DNA from: Epiperipatus broadwayi | Lineage: Eukaryota; Onychophora; Udeonychophora; Euonychophora; Peripatidae | Reading direction: 5' to 3' | NCBI GenBank assembly: GCA_028023455.1 | Contig: JAQFVV010000056.1 | Span: 4,611,717-4,675,716 of the forward strand | DNA: 64,000 nt | Shown: in pieces, positions 1 through 10,724 of the stretch | Layout: every line of letters begins with the position of its first letter | Position numbering within the stretch: the first letter of the stretch is position 1 | Notes under the pieces: generated by a model | Database searches by the model: none | Told to the model about the DNA's origin: nothing | The model's input: the letters and a program-made list of their open reading frames with translations, nothing else | Program-made: the position numbers and the translations under genes

Positions 1-329
1 AAAAGTTTGGTCAAATCACTTTATCTGTGGAAAAAATAGTCTATTATCTTTCAAAAATGAAATTATTCCATTTAATGTAATATGTGTTACAATGCATAAT
101 GTCTCAGTCTTGCAAATTAAATATTAATAAGACTCTTTTGATTATTATTTTAATCTATGCATGAGATATGAGTTTGATTCACAGACTTTTTTCAAAAAAC
201 TTGTAGCTTTTTTTTATTAAAAGTACTGTAATTCCCTAAGAGAACTCAAGCAATTTCTTATATAACTGATGAGACTTATGCTACTAAAAATATTATTATA
301 TAAATTTCTAATATTTTGTATGCTTTTTT

Positions 330-338
<9 letters not shown>
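1..338. other. Anonymous A+T-rich DNA
   Basis: No coding region, tRNA-like box or repeat was recognised in this stretch. It is low-complexity A+T-rich sequence leading into an (AT)n microsatellite. Confidence 0.6.

Positions 339-413
<75 letters not shown>
339..413. repeat. (AT)n microsatellite
   Basis: An uninterrupted run of alternating T and A follows a short (GT)n tract. The small open frame that crosses it, with a Tyr-Ile run, is only translated repeat. Confidence 0.95.
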
Positions 414-417
<4 letters not shown>

Positions 418-598
418 TAAAGATTTGAACCCAGGCTTTCAAGCCCCCTACAGCTATTCATTCTATTCAATATAACCATTACACATAACCATATATATGT
501 GAAAATGATAAATAATCTCCAATATATGTATTTCATGCTGAATTAGCATTCATTAGTTGATCATATCATTATCTCCCACATATATATAATCAGTGATC
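414..598 (-). repeat. Family A repeat, single-arm copy
   Basis: The copy begins with a reverse-complemented tRNA B-box-like segment (GATTTGAACCCAGG) and continues into the family A body, including the segment ATTTCATGCTGAA. The same blocks occur near 840-1076, 4214-4472, 33105-33250, 45353-45495 and 54335-54410. It is inferred to be a short non-autonomous element because one copy sits inside a retrotransposon with a target duplication. Confidence 0.7.
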
Positions 599-833
599 AA
601 TTTGTCTTAAGATAGCAAATCTACACTCTTTAATGGACAGGTTTTAATCCTCTCCACTCTCCAACTCTTTAGCTACCCATATCATTGAAAATCTGAGGAT
701 GGAAAACTCAAAGCCCTTGATGATGCCAATATTACAGTCATATCAATGTTGATCTCAAATCAATCTTCCCCCTCATATGAAGGAACTTATGTCCATTTAA
801 ATACGCAGAAGAGGGATGGGCAGAAAATATATT

Positions 834-1076
834 TAACCTAGATGTAATTAAAGGGGATTTGAACCCAGACTTTCAAGCTTCCTACATTTATCCACTCTAT
901 CCATTGATGATCCAGACCAACTGATAAATGCTGGTTCAGCATGAAATATGTATATTGGATATCATTTATCTTTGTCACATGTATGTAGTCATGTGTATCA
1001 TTTATAATGGATGGAATGGATGACTGTAGGGAGCTTGAAAGTCTGGGTTCAAATCCTTTTTAATTATATCTAGGTT
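834..1076. repeat. Family A repeat, fold-back copy
   Basis: Both ends carry the same sequence in opposite orientation. The left end reads CCTAGATGTAATTAAA then GGATTTGAACCCAGACTTTC; the right end reads GAAAGTCTGGGTTCAAATCC and then TTTTTAATTATATCTAGG. Arms of about 60 bases enclose the family A body with TGGTTCAGCATGAAATATG. The right arm holds a perfect B-box consensus (GGTTCAAATCC), so a tRNA-related Pol III origin is plausible. The arms are diverged, so this is an older copy than the one at 4214-4472. Confidence 0.75.
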
Positions 1077-1088
1077 AAATGTATACAT

Positions 1089-1144
1089 TATACTTGTATT
1101 TTAATATAATATATATATATATATTATATTAAAATACAAGTATA
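1089..1144. repeat. Perfect 56-bp palindrome
   Basis: The first 28 bases, starting TATACTTGTATTTTAATA, are the exact reverse complement of the last 28, with an (AT)n centre. It lies 12 bases beyond the family A fold-back. It would extrude as a cruciform or hairpin. Confidence 0.9.
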
Positions 1145-2431
1145 TATATATATATTTGTGTGTGTAATTTATTTATTTCCAAACTGTACTCTTAATAAAT
1201 TTTATTAAAATAATTTATATTATTAGAAGTAAAAATCAATAAATTAGTTGAACATTATGGTACACCAAACCTTATTTATTTCAATTTATTACCATATTAT
1301 TAAATAAGAGCAGCTCTCTCTCTTTATAAATTTGAGAAATTAGTTTACATGTTACAATTAAAACTATTACTTAACTACTTTGCATTAAAATATACACTGT
1401 GTATATATGTATTTTAAGAAAAAAGAGATATGATAGAAAATGAAATTTGAACAGTGCTTCTCATTTGAACTATCTATCCATGCTTCTGGAGTTTAGTAAT
1501 GTTTTTTTTTGCATGTGACATAATGACAAAATTCAAATTGTTTAAAATAAATGAAAAATCAACAGAATGTGATGCATGGTTACATAACATTTTCAGTGGC
1601 AAATTTCTCCTACTTTGATTTTGTTACTTAGTATAAGAATAAGGATTTGTTAAGCACTACCTTCTGACTTCTGTTAATTACTCAAACTTGCACCAAATGG
1701 AAGAACATGGAAGGATAGTGGAGTTTCTATTAAAATAAACAAGCAAGATTATTTCAAAACTTACTTTTAATAATAAAATCAGAACACAGTAATTGCCACA
1801 AAATTTTAAGTTAATACAAGGATTAAGTTTTCTTAATATAATTTGTAGTTTTGGAAGAAAATAGCAGCCTTAATTTTTAATTATAATACGTACACTGCTA
1901 AAGCTAAATTAAGTGAAACCCAAATCACTAAGCTAATTTTATTTGTTAGTATAACAACAGTAGTTAATTTAGTTAAGTGTTAGTAGTTATTATTAAAAGA
2001 ATAAAACTTATTTAATGATAAATTTCATTGTGTTTTTATATTATTATTTTTTTGTTTTGCATAAAAAGTTTAAAAACTATATATTTAAATATAAAACATA
2101 AGAATATATTGATTGATTTTGTTTGATGCAAACTGTTCAAACACTGAATGGAAAAGAATGCTTATAAAAAGATTCAGAAATTCAAAAATAAATAAATAAA
2201 TATTTTTTTTTGTTGGATACTACCCAATAGACTGAATTAAAAGACTTTAGTGCATGGGTTAGTAAGTTTTATCAGAATGTTGAATTTAGAATAAGACTTG
2301 TTTAAACAGAAACATTACTATAAAGAAACTGGACTTATCCTCACGCAAAACAAATGAATCTTTTGGATTATGTTATAGCTAGAAATCAAACTGTAAAAGA
2401 AGTTAATATTGTGAGAAGTTAATATTGTGAG
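1145..2431. other. Anonymous A+T-rich DNA
   Basis: No gene or recognisable element is visible. There is a direct 16-base duplication (GTTAATATTGTGAGAA type) just before the SINE that follows. Confidence 0.55.
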
Positions 2432-2565
2432 AAGAAATACAGATTAGTCAAGCATTGGTGTCGAGAGGTCAGCGATGGTTGCTTTACAAGCAGTTGTCCC
2501 GGGTTAGCGGGTTCACTTCCTGGCTGATGCTATGACACATGAGAAAAAAAAAGAAATACAGATTA
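2432..2565 (+). mobile_element. tRNA-Val-like SINE with 15-bp TSD
   Basis: An insert of about 104 bases (2447-2550) is flanked by the exact 15-base direct repeat AAGAAATACAGATTA at 2432-2446 and 2551-2565. The insert has an A-box-like region (GTCAGCGATGGTTGC), an anticodon-arm-like hairpin with TTTACAA in the loop (TAC anticodon, as in tRNA-Val), a B-box-like GGGTTCACTTCC, and ends in an A-rich tail. This is the structure of a tRNA-derived SINE moved by a LINE. It is not a functional tRNA: the variable and T-arm region is expanded and does not fold as a normal tRNA. The identical TSDs indicate a fairly recent insertion. Confidence 0.85.
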
Positions 2566-4213
2566 TCAAAACTTATAAATTACCATGCTGCAAAGTTAAA
2601 TTGTTAGTTGTATTAAAATGCAGATTCTTTTCAGAATATATTGATGGAAAATTATTTTTTTATTTTTTGAAAGTAATTATCACTCATATAAATTTTTGAT
2701 AGCTAATAAGTTCTATTTTTTTTTTTTTAAGCTTGTCATATTTTTAAAGCATACAATTATTTGATAGTGTCATGTGATATAGATAATTCTATTTTTTCAT
2801 TAGCTAAAAAAAAAATCTTAAATGGTTTTCCAACTGGGAATTTATTATTCACTCTGCTTTACAGAACAATAAACCGAATGTGAAACTTGCTAAAGAAATT
2901 TTAAGAGTGAAAAAGGTTGACAACTAATAAGAAAACTTAAAAAATATTATTTGAAAAAAAAAAAAACTACAAGGAAGATAAGTTATTTGTTGATCATAGT
3001 CACTTTAATTTTTTTTTCTATATTAAAAGACCAACATGAACCTGAAATATATTATAATTCTATTAATTTCATACTTGAAAATCTTTTATAGAATAATGAT
3101 GATGTTTTGAACATATAAAAGATAATATTTTGATCATATTTTGAATAATGATACAAGAATTCAGATGATAACCTTTAAATGCATATGACATCAAAAGTTC
3201 TGTGTAATTTTAAAAAGAAAATGGCATCAGCTTCTCGTAACATTCTTGGAGAAGTTTTAAAATATGATGATGATATGTTAATTTCAAAACTTTTTAAGAG
3301 AAGATAAGAAGCCAAAAGCTGACTTGATTTCAAAAATGCTTTTTATGCTCCAACTAAAATAAAATGAAAAACAGACTGCATGAACTATTATGAATGATCA
3401 CTGATATCCATTTTGTCAAATGCACTTCCAAAGTTTTGGTTGAGTCAACAACTATTGTAACCATAGTTTTTGTTTCCAGGCAAATGCAAAACAATTATAT
3501 TAAATTGTTAAGTTATTCATTGAGGTTACCCACTACAAAAAATTTTCACCTATTGGACTGAAAGGAAGTATTATTATTTCTAGTGAGAAATTAACTATTA
3601 AGCAGAGATGTGTACTTTGCTCTTGTTTTTCATTTTATAATAATGGTTTTTAAAATAGTTTATAGACGACATCATCAATATACAATATATTTGATGGTAA
3701 AATTTTGAATTTAAACCAGTCATTATCTTAGGGATTAAATTTACAATGGTGTTATTTATTTAAAAGATCACTTGTACCATATTTATAATATTGTACTATT
3801 ATGAATATATAGTAATTGAGTGACATTGTGAAGATCTAAAATTAATCCAAAATGTGTATAATATATATATACGTGTGGGTATATATAAATATAAAATGTG
3901 AATTTGAAATATTAAAGATTGCCAAATTCTCAATAAAATGATTGTAGTAAATTGAATATTAAAAATGAATGGGTGAAAGAAGTGAAGCTTAAATACTGTG
4001 TATTTAATAAATATTAGAATGTAGAACTGTTAAAATGACGTTTATTAATTCACTTTTATCGGTGGAAATCTCTTGAGCAATACCTATTCTTATTACTGAT
4101 TGTTTTTTTTTGTTTTACTTTTATATTCTGAGAGTTTCAATTTTAAAATTATATACATAATAAAAGTTAAATATTTGAAAACCAAGCACTCTTCACAAAC
4201 CTGAAGCTTTAAT
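2566..4213. other. Anonymous A+T-rich DNA
   Basis: Low-complexity A+T-rich sequence with short poly-A and poly-T runs and a short AT tract near 3860. No coding region or element was recognised. Confidence 0.55.
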
Positions 4214-4472
4214 TGTAAATATAGGGAATTTGAACTCAGACTTACAAGCACCCACCAACTATCCACACTATCTCGTACAACTGATGCACATGACCACACA
4301 CATGTAGAAAAGATAAATAATCACCAATTACGTATTTCATGCTAAACCAGCACTCATCAGTTGGTCCAGATTATCATCTCCCGTGTGTGTGGTCATGTGC
4401 ATCAGTTGTATGAGATAGTGTGGATAGTTGGTGGGTGCTTGTAAGTCTGAGTTCAAATCCCCTATATTTACA
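4214..4472. repeat. Family A repeat, near-perfect fold-back hairpin
   Basis: The arms of about 88 bases (4214-4301 and 4385-4472) are inverted copies with only two or three mismatches. Both start TGTAAATATAGGG and contain TTTGAACTCAGACTTACAAG. The loop of about 80 bases holds the family A core (TTTCATGCTAAACCAGCACT). The right arm read 5' to 3' has tRNA-like boxes (TGGATAGTTGGTGGG, then GAGTTCAAATCCCC). A transcript across it would form a long double-stranded hairpin. The near identity of the arms suggests recent formation or gene conversion. A minus-strand open frame over the left arm has no protein-like character. Confidence 0.85.
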
Positions 4473-7400
4473 AGTTAATAAAATGAAATGTGAAGGGAAG
4501 TTATCTTCTTACGTTAATTTTTAAAAAATTATTACTAATTCTGTAGTTAAATTATTTATTATTCTTATTCTTATTGTACTTATAGGGATATATTAGTCCA
4601 GAATTATTCAATTTACTACGTTAGCATATTTTAATAATTGAGAATAAAACTTATACTTGTTTTCCAACAAATAAATTTTGTTAAGAAGTTCTGATATTTA
4701 TATTATCCTAATATGTACTGTATAGTCATCAGTTATATTTTTATTTTATTAATAATTATTATTTATATTAAAATTAAATTGAGTTTACCTTTTTTACTGA
4801 TTTTTTACAAAAACGTTTTGTTCATTTATTGTCTCGTTAGACAGAAAATTATAATACTATGTGATAAATCCCATCACAATGTTTTTTTTCTTTCTCTTAG
4901 CATTTTATTATCGTTTCATCTTTATATAACTTATTACAATATATATATATACGACCCTCATTTATATACAACATATATACTCATGTTTGTGTTGTTATAA
5001 ATGATATTTTTTTTCCATCCATTTGCAAAAAAAAAAAAAAAAAACGGGGGGGGGGGAGATGAGGGGTGCATATATATATATTAAAAACATTTTTTTGTTG
5101 TTTTTTAAAAATTAAATGTCTAAAGTCTTATAAATTTATTATAATATAAAATTTTCAATTGTGCAGCCATGAACAGTTTCCACAAAAGCAGTCGGAAAAC
5201 TTTATTAGCTGTTTTATGCAATCAATATATTTTACTATTGATTTTCTGATATTTAAATTAATAGTTTGTAATGAGTTCAATCAACAGCGTTTTGAATTGT
5301 TCTCAATACATCAGTTCTATTGTTCTGATAAAATTATCCATATACAATTTGACATCACATTTTGTTCACCATTATTTATAAAGTGTTCTCACAACATTTT
5401 TCTCTTATTCGCTCTTTCTCTCGATCCCCTCCTTCATTCTGTTCTTTTATTTATAATTAATATGTTGTCAACCCTCTCAATGTTTCCACTCTGCTCCATC
5501 TGTTCGACCAGATGCTCAGTTTATAAATTATATAACTTAACACTAAAGTTACCATCATCAACCAAACTTTGGCAAATTGTTATGTGTGACCCTCAGGGAG
5601 CATTTACTTTGTGACTATGAACTTAATTCTTGACAAGTTAATGTATTAATTTAATGAATTTTAACTTGATACATATCAAGTTCAATTGAATATTTTTATG
5701 GTTGTAATTTTTTTATTTATGAAATATAATTGTTTCAGTTAAAATAATTAATGTGTTGTATGTGTGTGATTTTATATATTAACACACACTTAGAGATTGT
5801 TTACAATAATAATGGTAATGTTTTATTTTTATCAAATTTAACCCGTATATTTATTTTTACACCTATGTTTTCAACATTTATACAGCGACTATAAATTTTG
5901 GATTACATCATGAAGTTTTTTTGTCTCAAATTTTTAATTAAAATCTATTCTCTGGTGGTACCTTTAATATTCATATATTAATCTTATTTGGTTAGATAAA
6001 AGTCAATACATTTAACGTAAAGAATAAAAATGAAGATAATGAGACATTAGTCTTTAACCTGATGGGTGTATGTCATAATTTCTGTAAGCTTTGAAACTAG
6101 GTCTATCTTTACCATAGTAAATTTGGAAAAGGTTGACAGCAAATATTAGATCAAATTGAAAAATGTATTTATGTTTATTAACATGAAACCTTCACTTTTT
6201 AACTAATAATAAGAAAATATTTATTCACTGTCCACTGTTAAAGATGCCTAATTTTTTTGATTGTAGTTCTTTTTATTTGAAAAAAAAAGTTTTATGCCTG
6301 GGCTTAAAACCCAAATTTTGGGACATGGTATCTAGTGTTATGGATTGATTACTCTACTATTTTAACTTTACCATAAAGGTCTTCTACTTAATATAGTATT
6401 CAAAGAAAATAAACAAAGCTTAATACGAAACTATAAACAATAAATCTAATAGTATAACTATAAGTAATTAGAACAATATTATTAGTTGAATATAATATTG
6501 AATCATTCATGTCATATGATATCCAACATTTAAAGAATGACTTATGTATAAAAAGATCTTTATGTTGTTATAGACAGTTAACAAAATAGTATTCATATTT
6601 TTTAAGACACATTATTAAAAATAAAACTTTCTCACAAAATGAAAGCTCAAATCTGGATCATTCAAAGGCTATTAATATGTAAAATTATTTACTAGAATTG
6701 TACTATTTATGCTCCAATACTAGATTTAGAAATATTAAAAAGAGAATGTTTTGATTCCTTATTAAATAGTGCATCAATAACCAACCTTAAAAGATCATAA
6801 TTCATTTTGGAGATTTTACTTGAATATCTTAATATGAAGATAGACATTTTCTCAATGTGAACAAAATAATGACACTGGGGTTTGTGAAATCAAATAGTCT
6901 ACTATCATTTAATATTTTCACATAGTTTGGATAAAAAAAACTATAAAAGAACTGGGTGCATTAATGCTAAAATTAATGGCATCTTATGAAATACCTAAGA
7001 ATCAGAAGTAAAATAAAATAATATAACTTATCGCACAAGCTCAAATTAGAAGATTACTATGTTCTTAGATAGGTCCTTGTTCAAACATGTTGGATTAAAA
7101 ACTTTGTTTTTTATTTGGGAACAATTATGGTTATTTTTTTCAAAATTTTATTTTTTAATCTTGTTATAATACTAAGGTATAAAATCCTCTTAAGAACAAG
7201 AAAATTCTTTATGAATTTTCCGATCATTAACCAGTGTGTTGAGTTTATTTGCTTTTTATTTCTGAGCTTAAGATCAAGAAACATCATGGACTTTCTTCTC
7301 AATTGCTTGATAAGACAGAATGAATGTGTGCATGGATGAACAATATATACATTTTGTACCATTTATCAGTAATTTCAGGGTTTATACACTTTAATTTATG

Positions 7401-7935
7401 TGTATTCATTGACAAAGTTATGTTTGCACCAGATGATTCATTTATTTGAATATGTCAGGTATTTGCATGAATGCAACTATCTTTCCTGGTTGGTCAAACA
7501 ACCCCAGTTTTTATATAATTAAGTATAATAATAGTCGGAGAAAAACTAATTTTTCATTTACTTAATAGGCACCAGGATTCTATATGCAAATCCACTGGCT
7601 CTCACCCCTATCTGTACTTGCTATTGCATGAAAATTTACTGTCCTCTAGAGGTTTATATTTGACAAACTAACAATACAATTTAACTAATAATACTATAAT
7701 AATAAATTTAAATCAACAACAGAGTAAATTATATATCTAAGATTTATTAATTTTATAATTCCAACAAATGTTTATTAGTAATAATAAGAAAATAAAATAT
7801 AATATCAAACTGTTTTGTTTATTGAAAGTCAATGTTTTTGGAATTCAGTTTTTTTAATTAGATTTATTACAGTATTGAACAGTACTTATAATTTTCTGAA
7901 GGTGATCACTTATAACACATAAAAGAAAGTTCCTT
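4473..7935. other. Anonymous A+T-rich DNA with homopolymers
   Basis: Holds an A18-C-G11 homopolymer block at 5027-5056 and short AT tracts. An open frame of about 150 codons at 5159-5614 lacks an ATG start, has biased Phe/Ser/Leu content and matches no family I know. No convincing gene is present. Confidence 0.5.
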
Positions 7936-8080
7936 TACACTTCCACTTTTGGCAGCCATCTTAGCAACTGGTCTTAAAAAAAGCGTCCCTTAGCGATTCA
8001 GTTTCAGGAAGACAGGGATGATTGTCCCCTTACCTTTATGTTTTTTATTCAAGGTAAGTCGGTTTTAATCATTATATATT
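7936..8080 (+). other. LINE 5' leader (putative 5' UTR and internal promoter region)
   Basis: This is the stretch between the possible target duplication and the ORF1 start ATGGAAAGTGATAATATA. It is richer in G+C than its surroundings (GGCAGCCATCTTAGCAACTGG). LINE leaders usually carry an internal promoter, but no specific element can be proven here. Confidence 0.45.
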
Positions 8081-10684
8081 ATGGAAAGTGATAATATAAT
8101 CGATAACTCTCAAAATAATGTTAGCCCCGATCTCAGCATTCAATCTAACAATGCAGTCATCGGTCGTAAATTTTATAGCCTTAGATCTAATCTAAATGCA
8201 TCTAAACTAACTTCTACAACATGTAAAAACCCACAAACCAATAAATCAAAAGAAAACATCATCGCAAATATCAACAAAAGTTTAGAAAATATTCAACTTA
8301 CCCCTAATATAAACAATAGCATAAATGCGTCATCAAGCAAAACTATTGAAATCCTTAAAAATACAAGCAAAAACCAATCATCTCCTCTCCGAAGAGTTTA
8401 TGCACCCTCAGAAGACTCTAATGAGCAATTTCCTTTGCCCAATAATTCCCTGAAAACCATATCTGAAAATAATAGACAAAATTTCCAACAAGATGATTTC
8501 AGCGAAATTTTTCAAGCTAAAACTTTTCCACCAGGGGTCGACAAACCAGTGCTGTGACATTACAGTTTGTCAACAGTAAATTTAAAAATCAAAAAGAAAA
8601 AATAAATTTTAAAACTGATAAATCTCATTCCAAAACAAACAAAGATTATAGCACAGAACAATCCATTGCTACATCAGCCAACTTACAATCTAAACCAATT
8701 TCCTCAATACCAATAGTGAAAAATTCCTCTATGTATGCAAATATCGTAAGGTCTAAAAATTCTGAGAGCATCTCCGAAAATATTAAGGCTGATAATTTCA
8801 ATGAACTATATTTGAATATTTCAGAATTAGACATAGAACAAGAATAAAACACTCTGAAAAATGTCTCATTTAATATAAATGATCTTAATGACAACATGTA
8901 CCTTAAAATAAATAACGATTTCAACAAAACGATTCCTAACACTCTATATAAATCGTTTGCAAACTACTACAGTGATAAGTCGTTAATCTTAGCCATAACA
9001 AATCAACAATGTGCATTATATAAGTTCCCTCTAGAGCAACTATACAGTCTAATCAATCAAAAGCAATCAGGCAGAGGCATTCACATGATCCTTAATCATC
9101 CCAATGACTGCTATGTTATCGTTGAGTTTAAAACGTGGGCAGACCATATGAACTTTAAAAATAACTACAGATCTTTAGGAAATTATATACTATGCTCCAT
9201 AGATATGAACCATCCAGTTACACTATCTGGCAGAATTCAAAACTGCCTTGCCCACTTGAAAGAACAAGAACTACAAGACATCCTTATTAATTATGGTTCA
9301 GTTAGCAAATTTAAACATCTATTAAACCCTCACTTCGAAGAACAAATCCTGTCCAATACAGTTATCTTCACACTTACATTAAAGAAAAACATTATATCCA
9401 CTGACATACCCACCATTATTACTGCAAGAGGCTCTCCTATGGTTTTGATGTTCAGGGGAGTACAGCCACAATGTTTCTTCTGCCTTCAAAGAACACACCT
9501 CATTAAAGATTGTGCAGCAAGAATTTGCACACACTGTGGTATTAAAAAGAATAAAGTTCACAGATGTCCTGGTAGACCTATTAACATGGCTATCACATCC
9601 TTAAATAGACAATCACCACATGGGCCTGATTCAAACAGCAACCTCACAAACCCAGACAATCTGATTCAAATAAATCCTCCAACAAACCCTTTCACATCCA
9701 AACCTATCTTTCAAAATGAAAATATTGAAGAAAGAACAAATGCCAACCTCTACACTAATAGTAGTGAATCAGAGAACCAAGCAATAACATATACTGCTCC
9801 TAAACCAATCACTCAAACCAAAAATACTCAAGATCATACATACAATACATATTATACTAATCCCCGAGAAACAATATTAGGTTAAACTCTTTCCACAAAA
9901 GAAGAAAATATGACCAAACCATCTGAGAGCAAGGAAAATCCAGGTGATGAAGAAAATACACTTATTTCAAAACAATTCATCCATAATAACTCCCACCCAG
10001 CTTAAAACCATTGATACATCAACATTCGTGACAGCTAAGTCTAGCAAACCTAAACAAAGTGATCCACAAACTGTCCTCAATCCTTCAACTCCTGCAATAA
10101 TTAACCATCCAGATGAAAAGACTTATCAAACACTTAACCTGAAAGTCAGCATAATTAATGTTTCACAACAGTTACAGCAAACCGAAAATGACTCAGGTTT
10201 ATAATTTAAACCAAATTCTTATAACAATAAAAAAACACTTTTATCAAAAGAACAGGAGAAAGAAAACAACACTATTAAACTTCAAAACCCTCAAAAAACT
10301 GACACAACAAATACCCAAAATACAAATAAGAAAATTAAAAGAAATTCAATTCGCTCAGATAAATCAACCTCTGATGATGACAGCTCGCATCTGATACATT
10401 ACTCACCATCACCCTCTAACAAACAAATTTCAGATATATCCAGCACAAAGCTTCACAAATCCATAGAAAAAAAGAGGAAAACCATGGATCCTACAACCAT
10501 CGATACCATTGATCCATCTGACGAATCTCAGACAGATTACACTACTTCATCAGACACCAAAGACTTCATGGATGTGTTTCCTCAACCAACAAATATATCA
10601 CCAATCCATCCACAAGTTCAATCACAAGATTCTGATTGCCAAACAACATCAGACCTCATTAACATGGAGATGTCCCATTATTGA
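8081..10684 (+). pseudogene. LINE ORF1 (nucleic-acid-binding, zinc-knuckle protein), broken
   Basis: ORF1 proteins of two-ORF LINEs bind element RNA and form the RNP. The start ATG at 8081 follows the leader. Open blocks chain together at 8081 to about 8540 (frame 2), about 8554-9940 (frame 1, with in-frame stops at 8845 and 9883) and about 9944-10684 (frame 2, one stop at 10202), which would make roughly 860 codons. The N-terminal part is Asn/Ser/Thr/Lys-rich and looks disordered. The middle block (8896-9580) ends in two zinc knuckles: CFFCLQRTHLIKDC, a perfect CX2CX4HX4C, then CTHCGIKKNKVHRC. A long, polar Thr/Pro/Asn-rich tail follows, ending near the codons for EMSHY. At least two frameshifts and three stops make it non-functional. 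The length of the polar tail is unusual for an ORF1. Confidence 0.8.
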
Positions 10685-10724
10685 CTTGGTACACTTTGCT
10701 GAGGATGGTTTGGATTAATCTATC

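Noticed and set aside
2461-2532. A functional tRNA-Val gene
   Set aside because: Box-like motifs are present, but the arms do not pair as in a tRNA, and it is flanked by target duplications and an A-rich tail, so it is a SINE.
4093-4299. Minus-strand frame of 68 codons
   Set aside because: It covers one arm of the family A fold-back repeat and has no protein-like features.
5159-5614. Open frame of 151 codons
   Set aside because: No ATG start, low-information residue content, no known motif and no support from context.
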